Shown: positions 46,723-59,785, counted from the first letter of the stretch. The stretch is DNA of 64,000 nt from Aquitalea aquatilis (GCF_005155025.1 NZ_CP039731.1:3038001-3102000); one strand, 5' to 3'. The notes: generated from the letters alone by a model not told the origin. Numbers and translations: made by a program.

Positions 46723-46783
46723 GAGAAGGCGATCGTCAAGTATTCACAACCTATCGGTTATTCGTGATTTAAGGGTAGTAGCT

Positions 46784-46860
46784 GGGTTTGTAGCTCAGCT
46801 GGTTAGAGCACTGTGTTGATAACGCAGGGGTCGTAGGTTCGAGTCCTACCAGACCCACCA
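46784..46860 (+). tRNA. tRNA-Ile (GAT)
   Basis: 77 bases including CCA. GGGTTTG acceptor pairs with CAGACCC, anticodon GAT at 46818-46820 in the loop TTGATAA, T-loop GTTCGAGTC. Sits in the 16S-23S spacer as usual. Confidence 0.97.
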
Positions 46861-46864
46861 GTTT

Positions 46865-46940
46865 GGGGGATTAGCTCAGTTGGGAGAGCACCTGCTTTGC
46901 AAGCAGGGGGTCGTCGGTTCGATCCCGTCATCCTCCACCA
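46865..46940 (+). tRNA. tRNA-Ala (TGC)
   Basis: 76 bases including CCA. Acceptor GGGGGAT pairs with ATCCTCC region, anticodon TGC at 46898-46900 in TTTGCAA, T-loop GTTCGATCC. Second spacer tRNA, 4 bases after tRNA-Ile. Confidence 0.97.
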
Positions 46941-47018
46941 TTCTTACAGTGCAAACAAAAGCGCACACAACCTGTCAGGGTTGCGTGAATTTCTGTTTGC
47001 GTTGTTTTTACAATGCCC

Positions 47019-47030
47019 GATCTTTAACAA
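47019..47030 (+). promoter_or_regulatory. boxA antitermination site, 23S leader
   Basis: GATCTTTAACAA before 23S, matching boxA; a second boxA in the spacer region is normal in rrn operons. The rest of the 46941-47216 spacer holds processing-stem sequence and no gene. Confidence 0.75.
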
Positions 47031-47216
47031 ACTGAAGAAGCCGAATTAATTAGACGGCGAGATGAAATACATGGAGTTAATTCTGCATGTAGGACAAATC
47101 GTCATCTTGGGAATTTGATTGTATCTAGTGTCATGTCGCCATATCAAAAGGGGCGGTGTGGCACGTCGCACAAACACATTCTGTCGAATTGGTAATTTAG
47201 GTTACTGAAATGATAG

Positions 47217-50108
<2,892 letters not shown>

Positions 50109-50253
50109 ATCATTTGAGTGGCTTGGGAGACCAAGACCGAATGGATAGTGAGTGTGCGACGCGATCAAAGATCCAAGAGTAAGATATCTAATTAATTCAG
50201 TGTTCCAGACGGAGTCTGGGGTACAAAGCTTCTTCGAGTTTGTTGACAGTTTA

Positions 50254-50370
50254 TGTCTGGTGGCCATAGCGAGGTGGTCCCACGCCTTCCCATCCCGAAC
50301 AGGACCGTGAAACGCCTTAGCGCCGATGATAGTGTGGCATTCGCCATGTGAAAGTAGGACACCGCCAGAC
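50254..50370 (+). rRNA. rrf: 5S ribosomal RNA
   Basis: About 117 bases. Starts TGTCTGGTGGCCATAGCGAG and ends ACCGCCAGAC, with the terminal stem (GTCTGG / CCAGAC) and the conserved loop ACGCCTTCCCATCCCGAACA. Last gene of the operon. Ends by homology. Confidence 0.97.
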
Positions 50371-50381
50371 TCCCCATACAC

Positions 50382-50410
50382 AAGCCCAGCTCAACAGAGC
50401 TGGGCTTTGT
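50382..50410 (+). terminator. rRNA operon terminator
   Basis: AAGCCCAGCTC (50382-50392), loop AACA, GAGCTGGGCTT (50397-50407), then TGT. The 11-bp stem is strong although the T run is short. Confidence 0.88.
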
Positions 50411-50437
50411 GCGTTTGGGCCTGGCCTGAGTGCCCAC

Positions 50438-50457
50438 AAGCCGCCCAAGGGCGGCTT
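50438..50457. terminator. Second hairpin between 5S rRNA and the LD-carboxypeptidase gene
   Basis: AAGCCGCCC (50438-50446) pairs with GGGCGGCTT (50449-50457); the tight loop means the top pair opens. 16 bases past the convergent gene's stop, so it may back up the rRNA terminator and serve the minus-strand gene. Confidence 0.6.
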
Positions 50458-50473
50458 TGTTGCGTCGGGGTGG

Positions 50474-51592
50474 TCAGAGGTTGCTGCGCAGCAGATTGTC
50501 TAGTGTCAGTCCTGCTGTCGATTGCACTGGGTAGTCACTGAATTGCAACTCCAGTCCATTTTCACTGCTGTTGAAACGTGCTGGATAGCCGAGGGGCAGG
50601 GTGGTCTTGTCGTGGATGTGACCGAAGGGAATGCCAGTGAAGATGGGCACCTTCAGTTGCTGGCGCAGCTGCGTAATGACAGCATCCAGTGTATAGCTGG
50701 CATCATAGGCATCCACGATGCGGCCCATGGAGAAGTCGCCCAGAAAGATGGCGCGCTGCCGTTGCAGAATGCCTGCCAGGTACAGTTGCTGCAGCATGCG
50801 CTCCAGCCGGTAGGGTTGCTCGCCTACATCTTCCAGAAACAGCAATCCGCCCCGGATATCTGGCAGGTAGGGGCTGCCGACCAGGCTGCTGAGTACGCTG
50901 AGATTGCCTCCCCAGAAAATGCCTTCGCCATGGTCGCTTATGCTTTGCATGGTCTGGCTGCGCACTACCCAGTCCGGGGTGGTGGTGGCCTGGATGAACT
51001 GCTGCATGGAGTAAGGGCTGATATTGCGTCCGCCAAAGTCGCTATACAACATGGGGCCGGCAAAGCTGCCCACCCCACCCTTGGCCAGCAAGGCAAGCTG
51101 GATGGCGGTGAAATCGCTATAGCCCATGATCTGGGTGCCTGCCTCCTTGAGCATGGGGCACAAGCGGGCATAGTCGATGTGCGGCAGCAGGCGGCAGGCA
51201 CCGTAGCCGCCGCGGCCAGCCAGCAGCATGCGTGGCATGTCCTGGCGTTGGCTGAGCTGATTCAGGTCTTGCAGGCGTTGTTGATCAGTGCCGGCAAAAC
51301 GCTGGTATTGGCGGTCGATTGCTTCGCGATTAGTCACATCGAAGCCGGCCTGTTGCAGGCGTTCGACGCCATGTTGGCGCTGGGTGGCGCTCGGCAGGCT
51401 GCCGGAGCAGGCTAGCAGGGTGATTTCCCGGTTTTGCAATGGCATGGTCGGATGAGCTGCAGTAGGTGAAGTGGGGCGGCGCACGGGGCTGCTGCAGGCT
51501 TGCAGCATGCCGGCGGCGGCAATGCTCAAGCCAGCTTGCAGCAGGGTTCTGCGTGACAGCATGTCAAGTGGGTGCTTGCTGATCAGTGACAA
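50474..51592 (-). CDS. ldcA: LD-carboxypeptidase (peptidase S66), probable Tat-exported lipoprotein
   Basis: 372 residues. I use TTG 51592 because AGGA lies 5 bases before it; ATG 51562 (MLSRRTLLQAG) has no ribosome site. S66 family: LLACSGSLPSATQRQHGVER, GRGGYGACRLLPHIDYA, Ser nucleophile in GYSDFTAIQLAL, and GIPFGHIHDKTTLP with the His. It removes the terminal D-Ala from tetrapeptides in peptidoglycan recycling. Most LdcA are cytoplasmic; this one has a twin-arginine-like SRRTLLQAG stretch (Arg 14-15) and a lipobox LQAC (Cys 33), so export and lipid attachment are predicted (inference). The window holds no partner genes. Confidence 0.88.
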   Translation of the reverse strand: MSLISKHPLDMLSRRTLLQAGLSIAAAGMLQACSSPVRRPTSPTAAHPTMPLQNREITLLACSGSLPSATQRQHGVERLQQAGFDVTNREAIDRQYQRFAGTDQQRLQDLNQLSQRQDMPRMLLAGRGGYGACRLLPHIDYARLCPMLKEAGTQIMGYSDFTAIQLALLAKGGVGSFAGPMLYSDFGGRNISPYSMQQFIQATTTPDWVVRSQTMQSISDHGEGIFWGGNLSVLSSLVGSPYLPDIRGGLLFLEDVGEQPYRLERMLQQLYLAGILQRQRAIFLGDFSMGRIVDAYDASYTLDAVITQLRQQLKVPIFTGIPFGHIHDKTTLPLGYPARFNSSENGLELQFSDYPVQSTAGLTLDNLLRSNL

Positions 51593-51615
51593 ACTATTCC
51601 TGATGATGTGGCTGC

Positions 51616-53778
51616 TCAGCTCTGTTTCTGGCGGATGGCCAGTAAGGCCTGGTTGCGCAGGGTTTTGAGCAGATTGAGTTCGTCGGGACGTAATGGCAGG
51701 CTGTGCGCCTGCTTTTTGTCACCATACAAGAAGCCTATTTTCCTCTTTTCCAGCACGAGCGGGAAGATGATGAAAGTTTGTGCCAGATTCAGCTGACGAT
51801 ACCAGTCTGGTATATGGCTGGCTATGGTGGCGTCGCTGGCATCTTCGATGAAGATGTCGACGTTACGTTCCATGGCAATGCAAAAAGCATTGTCCTGTTG
51901 GTTGAGATCTACCTGGAACTGTTTGAGTAGTACTGGAATGTCCGAACCAAAGCCGAAGCGTGCCTGCAGCTGGTTTTGCCGTGGGTCTTTGGTGCAGAGC
52001 AAAACATGGTCAAAACCCACGGCACGGAACATGATTTCCAGAATCATGCGTAGCAGATCGTTCAACTGGTAATGCCCCAGCAAGGTCATGGTGATGTCCT
52101 GGATGCCGGCAGACAGTAGGGATGCAGTAGCCGGAGGGGCAAGGACGTAGCTGGCAGTCAGTGCATTGTCGGGTATCGGTGTGGCTAACGGTGGTGCTTG
52201 CGTATCCAGGCGGGCGGTTTTCAGCTGATGAGCCTGACCATGACGCGGCTGTTCACCACTCCATTCGCGCAGATAGTCGTCAAAAGCAGCTTGCGTCTGT
52301 TCGATAACGACATTGAGCTGCTGCATGTCCAGCGCGCTGGCCCGTTCGTAGCGGGCAAGTAACTGTCTGGCTGCTGCCTGAGAAAGCGGATTTGCCGTGC
52401 TCAGCAGGCAGGTCAGCTCTTGTGCCAGATTGCCCAGCATGCGCAGCCGCGCCGCACTGCTTTGTGGCTGGCGTACCGGGCCGGCCGCATACGGCTCCAG
52501 GCTGCTGATCATGCTTTCCGGAAAACTCCACAGGCTGACGGTGCCGGCACCCAGCGCAGCATAGGAAAGACCCAGCGTATGCAGCACCGCCTGTTCCGGC
52601 GTACTGCCACTGCTGATTTTTTTGTGGATCAGCCGGTATTCCTCGCGGAAGTAGTACACGCACAGCAGCTCGCCCAGCTGCTGGAACATGCCGCAGATCA
52701 GTGCTTCTTCCGCTTCGCGCAGGCCGCTATGGCGAGCCAGGTTGCGTGCCAGCAGGCCACAGAACAATGCCTTGATGGCGACATCGCGTACCTCCTGGGC
52801 GTGGCTGCGGTTGTGCATGTGTTCAAACAGCAGCAAGGTCAGGGCGAGGTTGCGAATGGTGTCGAAGCCGAGGATGACGATGGCGCGTGATACCGTGCTG
52901 ACCGTGCCACCAAACTGACTGAAATTGGCTGAGTTCACCACCTTGAGCAGCTTGTTGGTCAGCGAGAAATCCTTGAGGATGATTTCTGCCAATACTTGCA
53001 GTCGCTCGCTGTCGGCATTGCCAATGTGATTGATGGCAGAAACGGCCTGCGACAATGCCGGAAAGTCCGGACTGTGGCGCATGCGTTGCAAGAGTTGCTC
53101 CAGTGCCGCGCGATGGTTGCCCTGCGGGCGGATGAAGCTTTGCTGGCGGACCAGCCAGTCCTGCAACTGTGCGAGGATGGCGCGGGTGGGGAGTGGGCTT
53201 GCCGTGTGGGTTGTTAGTAATTGCTGGCAAAGCTGCAATAGCTCGCCATCCAGCTGGGGGCGCAGGCTGGCAAGTGGCAGGCTGCTATAGCGGCGGCCAC
53301 TGTACAGCCAATACAGCAGACGGCCGGCTTGTACCAGGTTCTGTTGCTGTTGCACTTCGTCATGCGGGATGGCGGCATGTTGACCCAGTAGCTGAATCTG
53401 TTGCTGGGCGTCGATCAGGATGTGCTCGGCATCGACTATGGGCAGGGCCAGCTGGTTCAATTGCAGCTGCAGCAGGGCTTCCATGATGTCACAGGCTATG
53501 CCGGTGACTTCTTTATCGTTGAGCGCGCCGGGAGTGATTTCACTTAGCAGTTTCTGCCCGTCACGCAGGTAGCAGGCATAGTCCTGACCGGCGAGTGTGG
53601 TGTGATCCACGGGCAGGGCGAGCAGGCTGTGATGCAGCTTGCCGGCAGAGGGTTCTGCTGTGGCGGGTAGCAGCAGGTAGTCGTGTTCGCCGGCCTTGGC
53701 CAGTAATAGTGACGAGCCGTCAGCACAGCTTAGGCTGCGCTCCAGCTGGTAGTCCGCTGTATTGTCGACGCGGTTCAT
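51616..53778 (-). CDS. Pseudokinase-HDOD-GAF protein
   Basis: 720 residues from ATG 53778 (GGGAG upstream). Three parts: residues ~1-220 resemble the C-lobe of a Ser/Thr kinase (ALPIVDAEHILIDAQQQIQL aligned with H-R-D-x-K-P-x-N-I-L-I, then LLYWLYSGRRYSSLPL) but the H-R-D and D-F-G catalytic motifs are missing, so it should be inactive. ~230-450 is an HDOD domain (DFSLTNKLLKVVNSANFSQF, IVILGFDTIRNLALTLLLFE, EEALICGMFQQLGELL). ~565-715 is a GAF domain (LLRMILEIMFRAVGFDHVLL). HDOD proteins act in signalling and c-di-GMP-related control. The ligand is unknown. Monocistronic; stop 24 bases from the neighbouring gene. Confidence 0.85.
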   Translation of the reverse strand: MNRVDNTADYQLERSLSCADGSSLLLAKAGEHDYLLLPATAEPSAGKLHHSLLALPVDHTTLAGQDYACYLRDGQKLLSEITPGALNDKEVTGIACDIMEALLQLQLNQLALPIVDAEHILIDAQQQIQLLGQHAAIPHDEVQQQQNLVQAGRLLYWLYSGRRYSSLPLASLRPQLDGELLQLCQQLLTTHTASPLPTRAILAQLQDWLVRQQSFIRPQGNHRAALEQLLQRMRHSPDFPALSQAVSAINHIGNADSERLQVLAEIILKDFSLTNKLLKVVNSANFSQFGGTVSTVSRAIVILGFDTIRNLALTLLLFEHMHNRSHAQEVRDVAIKALFCGLLARNLARHSGLREAEEALICGMFQQLGELLCVYYFREEYRLIHKKISSGSTPEQAVLHTLGLSYAALGAGTVSLWSFPESMISSLEPYAAGPVRQPQSSAARLRMLGNLAQELTCLLSTANPLSQAAARQLLARYERASALDMQQLNVVIEQTQAAFDDYLREWSGEQPRHGQAHQLKTARLDTQAPPLATPIPDNALTASYVLAPPATASLLSAGIQDITMTLLGHYQLNDLLRMILEIMFRAVGFDHVLLCTKDPRQNQLQARFGFGSDIPVLLKQFQVDLNQQDNAFCIAMERNVDIFIEDASDATIASHIPDWYRQLNLAQTFIIFPLVLEKRKIGFLYGDKKQAHSLPLRPDELNLLKTLRNQALLAIRQKQS

Positions 53779-54003
53779 GGTGTTGATCTCCCTGCTTGTC
53801 ACTATATGGCGAAACAGCCATCACGGCATGACTTAATCAGCATCACGTTATTGCTCTTTGGACTGAATTTGCACTTGGATAGTGCATATTGATATATCCA
53901 ACTGATTTTGGAGAATGGCAGGCCTTCCGGTAAATTGAGCGACAAGCAAACCATCATGCTGTGCTCACCAGAAGCGCAGGCAGCCCAGGAACAGGCGGGA
54001 ACC

Positions 54004-54927
54004 ATGAACATCAGTCAACAGAAACTGACTCACCTCAAGCAGTTGGAAGCCGAGTCGATTCACATCATCCGCGAAGTGGCTGCGGAGTTTGAAAACCCGG
54101 TCATGCTGTACAGTATTGGCAAAGATTCGGCGGTGATGCTGCATCTGGCGCGCAAGGCTTTTGCCCCTGGCAAGCCGCCATTTCCGCTGATGCATGTGGA
54201 TACCACCTGGAAATTCCAGGACATGTATGCCCTGCGCGACAAGCAGGCGGCCGAAGGCTGGGAGCTGATCGTACATGTGAATGAAGAGGGCGTGAAAGCC
54301 AACGTCAACCCGTTTACCGTGGGCAGTGCCAAGCATACCGACGTGATGAAGACCGAAGGCTTGAAGCAGGCGCTGAACAAATATGGCTTCGATGCCGCCT
54401 TTGGCGGTGCGCGTCGTGACGAGGAAAAATCGCGTGCCAAAGAGCGTGTTTACTCTTTCCGCGACAAGAATCACCGCTGGGACCCGAAAAACCAGCGTCC
54501 GGAGCTCTGGAATATCTACAACAGCAAGATCGACAAGGGTGAGAGCATCCGCGTGTTCCCGCTGTCGAACTGGACCGAGCTGGATATCTGGCAATACATC
54601 TATCTGGAAAACATCGACATCGTGCCGCTGTATTTTGCCGCCGAGCGCGAAGTGGTGAATCTGAACGGCACGCTGGTGATGATAGACGACGAGCGCATCC
54701 TGCAATACCTGACCCCCGAGCAAAAAGCCAGCATCAGCAAGAAGCAGGTACGCTTCCGCACGCTGGGCTGTTATCCGCTGACCGGTGCCGTGGAATCCAC
54801 TGCGGCCACGCTGCCCGAGGTGATCCAGGAAATGCTGCTCACCACCACCAGTGAGCGTCAGGGCCGGCTGATCGATCATGACCAGGCGGGCTCGATGGAG
54901 AAGAAGAAGATGGAAGGCTATTTCTAA
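54004..54927 (+). CDS. cysD: Sulfate adenylyltransferase subunit 2
   Basis: 307 residues from ATG 54004 ([20 protein letters not shown]), close to E. coli CysD (302). Alternative PP-loop fold: [20 protein letters not shown] (SxGKDS loop), [32 protein letters not shown]. With CysN it makes APS from ATP and sulfate in assimilation. A longer open frame upstream has no better support. cysN starts 78 bases downstream; the pair forms the operon. No CysC fusion is attached. Confidence 0.95.
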   Translation: MNISQQKLTHLKQLEAESIHIIREVAAEFENPVMLYSIGKDSAVMLHLARKAFAPGKPPFPLMHVDTTWKFQDMYALRDKQAAEGWELIVHVNEEGVKANVNPFTVGSAKHTDVMKTEGLKQALNKYGFDAAFGGARRDEEKSRAKERVYSFRDKNHRWDPKNQRPELWNIYNSKIDKGESIRVFPLSNWTELDIWQYIYLENIDIVPLYFAAEREVVNLNGTLVMIDDERILQYLTPEQKASISKKQVRFRTLGCYPLTGAVESTAATLPEVIQEMLLTTTSERQGRLIDHDQAGSMEKKKMEGYF

Positions 54928-55005
54928 GCCCGGCTTCATCCTGTCACCATTCTGAAGAATTGATGTCCGGCGCCCTGGCGACGGAATACAGCGGAAAGAA
55001 CGATC

Positions 55006-56436
55006 ATGTCTCACCAGTCCGAGCTGATTGCCAGCGATATCCTGGAATACCTCAAGCAGCATGAAAACAAGGACATGCTGCGCTTTATCACCTGTGGCAA
55101 TGTCGATGACGGCAAGTCAACGCTGATTGGCCGCCTGTTGCATGACTCCAAGCTGATCTTTGAAGACCAGTTGGCGGCCATCGAGCGCGATTCGAAAAAG
55201 TACAACACCACCGACCAGGAAATCGATCTGGCGCTGCTGGTGGATGGCTTGCAGGCCGAGCGCGAGCAGGGCATTACCATCGATGTGGCCTACCGCTATT
55301 TCAGCACCGAAAAGCGCAAGTTCATCATTGCCGACTGCCCCGGCCACGAGCAGTACACCCGCAATATGGCGACCGGCGCATCCACCTGCAATCTGGCCAT
55401 CATCCTGATTGATGCCCGGCGTGGCGTGCAGACCCAGACCCGCCGCCACAGCTTCATCGTCAGCCTGCTGGGCATCAAGCACGTGATCGTGGCCATCAAC
55501 AAGATGGATCTGGTCGAGCACAGCGAAGAAACCTACCAGCGCATTCGTGACGAATACCTGTCGTTTTCCGAGCACCTGACCATTCCGGATATCCGCTTTG
55601 TGCCGATCTCCGCCCTGCGTGGCGACAATGTGGTGACCCGCAGCGCAAACATGGGCTGGTATCAGGGCGCTACCCTGATGGAGCTGCTGGAGAGCGTACA
55701 GGTCAGCCATGATGTGGCGCTGGATGCCTTCCGCCTGCCGGTGCAGTATGTGAATCGCCCGAACCTGGATTTCCGTGGTTTCTGCGGCACGGTGGTCGCC
55801 GGTGAAGTGAAACCGGGTGATGAGATCGTGGCCCTGCCTTCCGGCAAGCGCAGCAAGGTAAAGGAAGTGGTCACCTTTGAAGGCAATCAGCCTTCTGCCT
55901 TTGTTGGCCAGGCCATTACCCTGACCCTGGAAGATGAAATCGACATCTCGCGCGGTGACATGATCGTGCGTGCTGGCGAGCAGCAGCCCAGTGTGTCCCA
56001 GGCATTCGATGCCCACCTGGTATGGATGGCCGAAGCACCGCTGGAGTTGGGCAAGGAATATGGTTTCAAGCTGGCTGGCAAGGTCGTCACTGGCCGGGTA
56101 AGCAGCATCCAGCATCGGGTGGATGTGAATTCGCTGCAGCAGTTCAATGCAGCAGAGCTGGCACTGAATGAGATTGCCCTGTGCCGGGTGGAGTTGAATG
56201 CACCGGCCGTGTTCGACGCCTATGCCCTGAGCCGTGGCACGGGCAGCTTCGTGATCATCGATCGCTTGTCCAATGCAACAGCGGCTGCCGGCATGATCAG
56301 CGCAGCTGCCGAATCCAGTGCGGCCCCGGTAAGCGATGAACTGGCCCGCCTGCGCGCCTTCGAGCTGGAGTTCAACCAGCTGGTACGCAAGCACTTCCCG
56401 CACTGGGAAGCGAAGGATATTTCGAAGCTGCTCTAA
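55006..56436 (+). CDS. cysN: Sulfate adenylyltransferase subunit 1 (GTPase)
   Basis: 476 residues, EF-Tu-like GTPase. G1 [17 protein letters not shown] (~27-43), G3 [19 protein letters not shown]4 NKMD, then beta-barrel domains with [20 protein letters not shown]. It couples GTP hydrolysis to CysD-driven sulfate activation. No C-terminal CysC (APS kinase) domain, which is normal for a short CysN. Ends at a large hairpin (56546-56597). Confidence 0.97.
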   Translation: MSHQSELIASDILEYLKQHENKDMLRFITCGNVDDGKSTLIGRLLHDSKLIFEDQLAAIERDSKKYNTTDQEIDLALLVDGLQAEREQGITIDVAYRYFSTEKRKFIIADCPGHEQYTRNMATGASTCNLAIILIDARRGVQTQTRRHSFIVSLLGIKHVIVAINKMDLVEHSEETYQRIRDEYLSFSEHLTIPDIRFVPISALRGDNVVTRSANMGWYQGATLMELLESVQVSHDVALDAFRLPVQYVNRPNLDFRGFCGTVVAGEVKPGDEIVALPSGKRSKVKEVVTFEGNQPSAFVGQAITLTLEDEIDISRGDMIVRAGEQQPSVSQAFDAHLVWMAEAPLELGKEYGFKLAGKVVTGRVSSIQHRVDVNSLQQFNAAELALNEIALCRVELNAPAVFDAYALSRGTGSFVIIDRLSNATAAAGMISAAAESSAAPVSDELARLRAFELEFNQLVRKHFPHWEAKDISKLL

Positions 56437-56545
56437 GTCGCACGCTATTCCTTGCGGAGTCATGCCTTTATCGGGTTTGGCAAGGACTGGCGTCTAACTA
56501 GTGCACCGCAAAGCAGCATTAACGCAGCATTTACACGAAAATCAG

Positions 56546-56597
56546 CCCCCCTATGTGGCCCGTAATATTTTACGAAGCTGCATAGGGGGGTTTCTTT
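56546..56597 (+). terminator. Nested hairpin terminator after cysN
   Basis: CCCCCCTATG (56546-56555) pairs with CATAGGGGGG (56581-56590), followed by TTTCTTT. The 25-base loop holds an inner stem CGTAA (56561-56565) with TTACG (56570-56574) around TATT. The 56437-56729 gap otherwise has no gene. Confidence 0.75.
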
Positions 56598-56729
56598 ATG
56601 GTGGTGGATGGCCCCCAGCCTTGCTCGGGTGAGGCAGATAACAAGACTTGGGCGCAGCGTTCTACTGGAGTCGGGACTAGCTGTAATAGCGCTAGCCAAA
56701 CCCTGGTCGATTTTTTGTCTGCATGGTAC

Positions 56730-57506
56730 TCAGCCCTGCCCGGTAGCCTGGCGATACTGGCGCGGGGTGAAGCCGGTCAGCGCCTTGAACTGGCGGCTGA
56801 AGGCACTGTGGTCGGTGTAGCCGCAGTGCAGGGCGACATCGGTAATCGCCATATCGCTGTGCAACAAGCGGTGGGCGTGTTCCAGCCGTGCCTTGTGAAT
56901 CATCTGCCGAGGGGTCAGGTGGAACACCTTTTTGCAGTAGCGTTCCAGCTGGGCGGCGGAGACGCCGGCAATGGCAGTCAGCTCTTCCATGCTGACCGGG
57001 CGGTTGAAGTGCTGGCGGATGAACTCGTCCACCGCCACCAGCCGCTTGTAGGCCGGGTGGGTCTTGCTGGCTGCTTGCAGGTCCAGCGAAATCCCGATCA
57101 GCCCGATGATTTCATTGGCCTGGCTGTATAGCGGCCATTTGTAGGTCAGGCACCAGCCGGGTTCGCGGTTCTTGAACAGGTGCAGTTCCAGTTGGCTTTC
57201 CAGTACCAGCCCACCCTCCAGCACTTTCATGTCCTGCGCGGTATAGACCGGCCCCAACTGCGCCGGAAACACCTCGACACTGGTCTTGCCCAGCAGCGGT
57301 TGCAGGCTTTTCAGGCCGCAGCGTTCCATCAGTGTCTGGTTGGCCACCAGGTAACGCGCCTGACGGTCCTTGATGAAGATCGCTGCATTCGGGATCAGGT
57401 CCAGCACCGGCAGCAGCGGCCCCAGCCCAGCCAGCAGTGCGGCAATGGACGGCGGGCGCATGGTTTCCTGCCAGCGCGCGATGGTTTCCAGCGTATCGCC
57501 AGTCAT
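56730..57506 (-). CDS. AraC-family regulator with N-terminal PAS domain, hydroxyproline locus
   Basis: 258 residues. The N-terminal ~140 residues are PAS-like (VLDLIPNAAIFIKDRQARYL, VANQTLMERCGLKSLQPLLG, YSQANEIIGLIGISLDLQ), the rest a double AraC HTH (VSMEELTAIAGVSAAQLERY, then LLHSDMAITDVALHCGYTDH, SAFSRQFKALTGFTPRQYRQ). It is divergent from the hydroxyproline genes across 261 bases, so it most likely activates them with a hydroxyproline isomer or intermediate as signal (inference). Sensing through a PAS domain rather than an AraC cupin is a point of interest. No other regulator is at this locus. Confidence 0.9.
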   Translation of the reverse strand: MTGDTLETIARWQETMRPPSIAALLAGLGPLLPVLDLIPNAAIFIKDRQARYLVANQTLMERCGLKSLQPLLGKTSVEVFPAQLGPVYTAQDMKVLEGGLVLESQLELHLFKNREPGWCLTYKWPLYSQANEIIGLIGISLDLQAASKTHPAYKRLVAVDEFIRQHFNRPVSMEELTAIAGVSAAQLERYCKKVFHLTPRQMIHKARLEHAHRLLHSDMAITDVALHCGYTDHSAFSRQFKALTGFTPRQYRQATGQG

Positions 57507-57766
57507 TCTTTCCCCTTTGCCTTGCTTCCCCTCGTCGGAGGGATTTTTATCCCGAAAACGCCAATTGTGCCGATTTCGTCATTGTCGCTGATGATAACCA
57601 TCAAGAATGTTGGCGGCAATGAAGCCATTCTATGCAGGTGCTGACGAAGACGGATGCGGCACGAAGATGCAATGGAATCAAGGCACTGCAAGGCGTTGTT
57701 GCGTGTGGTCCTGCCTGGTGCATCTGCCCGCCATCCGTCATTCACGTTTTTGGAATGGACAGGCCA

Positions 57767-58693
57767 ATGAAACAGATACACATCATCGATTCCCACACCG
57801 GGGGCGAACCCACCCGGCTGGTGATGCAAGGATTCCCCGCGCTGACCGGTGGCAGCATGGCCGAGCAGCGCGACGTACTGCGCCAGCAGCACGACCAGTG
57901 GCGGCGCGCCTGCCTGCTGGAGCCGCGTGGCAGCGAGGTACTGGTGGGCGCGCTGTATTGCGCCCCCGTGTCGCCGGATACCACTTGCGGGGTGATTTTC
58001 TTCAACAACACCGGTTATCTGGGCATGTGCGGCCACGGCACCATCGGCCTGATTGCCTCACTGCATTACCAGGGCCTGATTGCACCGGGCGTGCACAAGA
58101 TCGATACCCCGGTGGGGCCGGTCAGCGCCACCCTGCATGCGGACGGTGCAGTCACGCTGGGCAATGTGCCGGCCTACCGTTACCGCCAGCAAGTGGCGGT
58201 GGAGGTGCCGGGTTACGGTGTATTCCATGGCGATGTCGCCTGGGGCGGTAACTGGTTCTTCCTGGTGGCCGAGCACGGCATGGCGCTGGAAATGGGCAAT
58301 GTGGAGGCGCTGACCACCTTTACCTGGGCCATGCTCAAGGCGCTGGAAGCGCAAGGCATCACCGGGGCCGACGGCGCGCTGATCGACCACGTTGAGCTGT
58401 TCGCCGACGATGCCGAGGCCGACAGCCGCAACTTTGTCATGTGTCCGGGCAAGGCCTACGACCGTTCGCCCTGCGGCACCGGCACCAGCGCCAAGCTGGC
58501 TTGTCTGGCTGCCGACGGCAAGCTGGCCGAAGGCGAGTACTGGGTACAGGCCAGCATTACCGGCAGCCAGTTTGTCGGTCATTACCAGCGCGAGGGCGAG
58601 CTGATTCGCCCCTTCATTACCGGCCGCGCCTACGTCACCGCCAACAGCACGCTGCTCATCGACGAACAAGACCCTTTCGCGTGGGGCATTTGA
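57767..58693 (+). CDS. lhpA: 4-hydroxyproline 2-epimerase
   Basis: 308 residues from ATG 57767 ([20 protein letters not shown]), the conserved start; upstream in-frame Met are not conserved. Proline racemase superfamily, two catalytic Cys: GMCGHGTIG (Cys 88) and [11 protein letters not shown] (Cys 236). It converts trans-4-hydroxy-L-proline to cis-4-hydroxy-D-proline, the first step of the pathway. The Cys/Cys pair and flanking catabolic genes favour the epimerase rather than a dehydratase (which has Thr). First gene of the cluster. Confidence 0.95.
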   Translation: MKQIHIIDSHTGGEPTRLVMQGFPALTGGSMAEQRDVLRQQHDQWRRACLLEPRGSEVLVGALYCAPVSPDTTCGVIFFNNTGYLGMCGHGTIGLIASLHYQGLIAPGVHKIDTPVGPVSATLHADGAVTLGNVPAYRYRQQVAVEVPGYGVFHGDVAWGGNWFFLVAEHGMALEMGNVEALTTFTWAMLKALEAQGITGADGALIDHVELFADDAEADSRNFVMCPGKAYDRSPCGTGTSAKLACLAADGKLAEGEYWVQASITGSQFVGHYQREGELIRPFITGRAYVTANSTLLIDEQDPFAWGI

Positions 58694-58755
58694 GCCCACA
58701 CGCCGCACTGACATCCCCCACACACACATACATACAAGCTGCAAGGAGCAAAACA

Positions 58756-59703
58756 ATGAGCGACAACATTTTCACCGGTTGCATCCCGGCCCTGATGACC
58801 CCGTGTACCGCAGAGCGCAAGCCGGATTTTGACGCGCTGGTAGCCAAGGGCCAGCAACTGATTGCCGCTGGCATGAGCGCCGTGGTGTATTGCGGCTCGA
58901 TGGGCGACTGGCCGCTGCTGAGCGAAGCCGAGCGCCAGGAGGGCGTGGCGCGGCTGGTGGCTGCCGGCGTGCCCACCATTGTCGGTACCGGTGCGGTGAA
59001 TACCCGCGAGGCGGTCGCGCATGCAGCCCACGCTGCCCGCGTGGGTGCACACGGCCTGATGGTGATTCCACGCGTACTGTCGCGTGGTGCATCGCCGGCT
59101 GCCCAGAAAGCCCATTTCTCCGCCATCCTCGCTGCCGCGCCAAACCTGCCGGCGGTGATCTACAACAGTCCCTATTACGGTTTTGCCACCCGCGCCGACC
59201 TGTTCTTCGAACTGCGTCGCAGCTATCCCAACCTGATTGGCTTCAAGGAGTTCGGTGGTGCCGCTGACATGCGCTATGCCGCCGAGCACATCACCTCGCA
59301 GGATGATCAGGTCACCCTGATGGTGGGGGTGGACACCCAGGTGGTGCATGGCTTTGTCAATTGCAATGCCACCGGCGCTATCACCGGCATCGGCAATGCG
59401 CTGCCGCGCGAAGTGCTGCATCTGGTGGCGCTGAGCAAGGCGGCCGCCAAGGGAGACGCCGTAGCCCGCAGCCAGGCGCGCGAGCTGGAATCTGCGCTGG
59501 CGGTGTTGTCCTCCTTCGACGAGGGCTGCGACCTGGTGCTGTATTACAAGTACCTGATGGTCCTCAACGGTGACCAGGAGTACAGCCTGCACTTCAACGA
59601 AACCGATGTGCTGAGCGCAGCGCAGCGCCGCTATGCCGAAACCCAGTACGCGCTGTTCCGCGAGTGGTATCGCAACTGGTCGGCCGGCCTGAACGCAGCC
59701 TGA
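58756..59703 (+). CDS. 1-pyrroline-4-hydroxy-2-carboxylate deaminase (DapA family)
   Basis: 315 residues, AAGGAG before ATG 58756. TIM-barrel of the DHDPS/NAL family: [30 protein letters not shown], the catalytic Tyr in VIYNSPYYG (Tyr ~136) and Schiff-base Lys in GFKEFGGA (Lys ~164). In this context it should convert 1-pyrroline-4-hydroxy-2-carboxylate to 2-oxoglutarate semialdehyde and ammonia. Other family members (dihydrodipicolinate synthase, N-acetylneuraminate lyase) are less likely because the neighbours belong to hydroxyproline breakdown. 62 bases after the epimerase. Confidence 0.9.
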   Translation: MSDNIFTGCIPALMTPCTAERKPDFDALVAKGQQLIAAGMSAVVYCGSMGDWPLLSEAERQEGVARLVAAGVPTIVGTGAVNTREAVAHAAHAARVGAHGLMVIPRVLSRGASPAAQKAHFSAILAAAPNLPAVIYNSPYYGFATRADLFFELRRSYPNLIGFKEFGGAADMRYAAEHITSQDDQVTLMVGVDTQVVHGFVNCNATGAITGIGNALPREVLHLVALSKAAAKGDAVARSQARELESALAVLSSFDEGCDLVLYYKYLMVLNGDQEYSLHFNETDVLSAAQRRYAETQYALFREWYRNWSAGLNAA

Positions 59704-59785
59704 GCCTGTCTCCGACTACCCGTGCCATGCCGCTGGCGTGGCCGGGCTTATCCCATTAGCAGCCATCCAAGGTGCAGGAACCCCT

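Noticed and set aside
57607-58251. A second reading frame overlapping the epimerase gene
   Set aside because: Overlaps the conserved epimerase in another frame and matches nothing.
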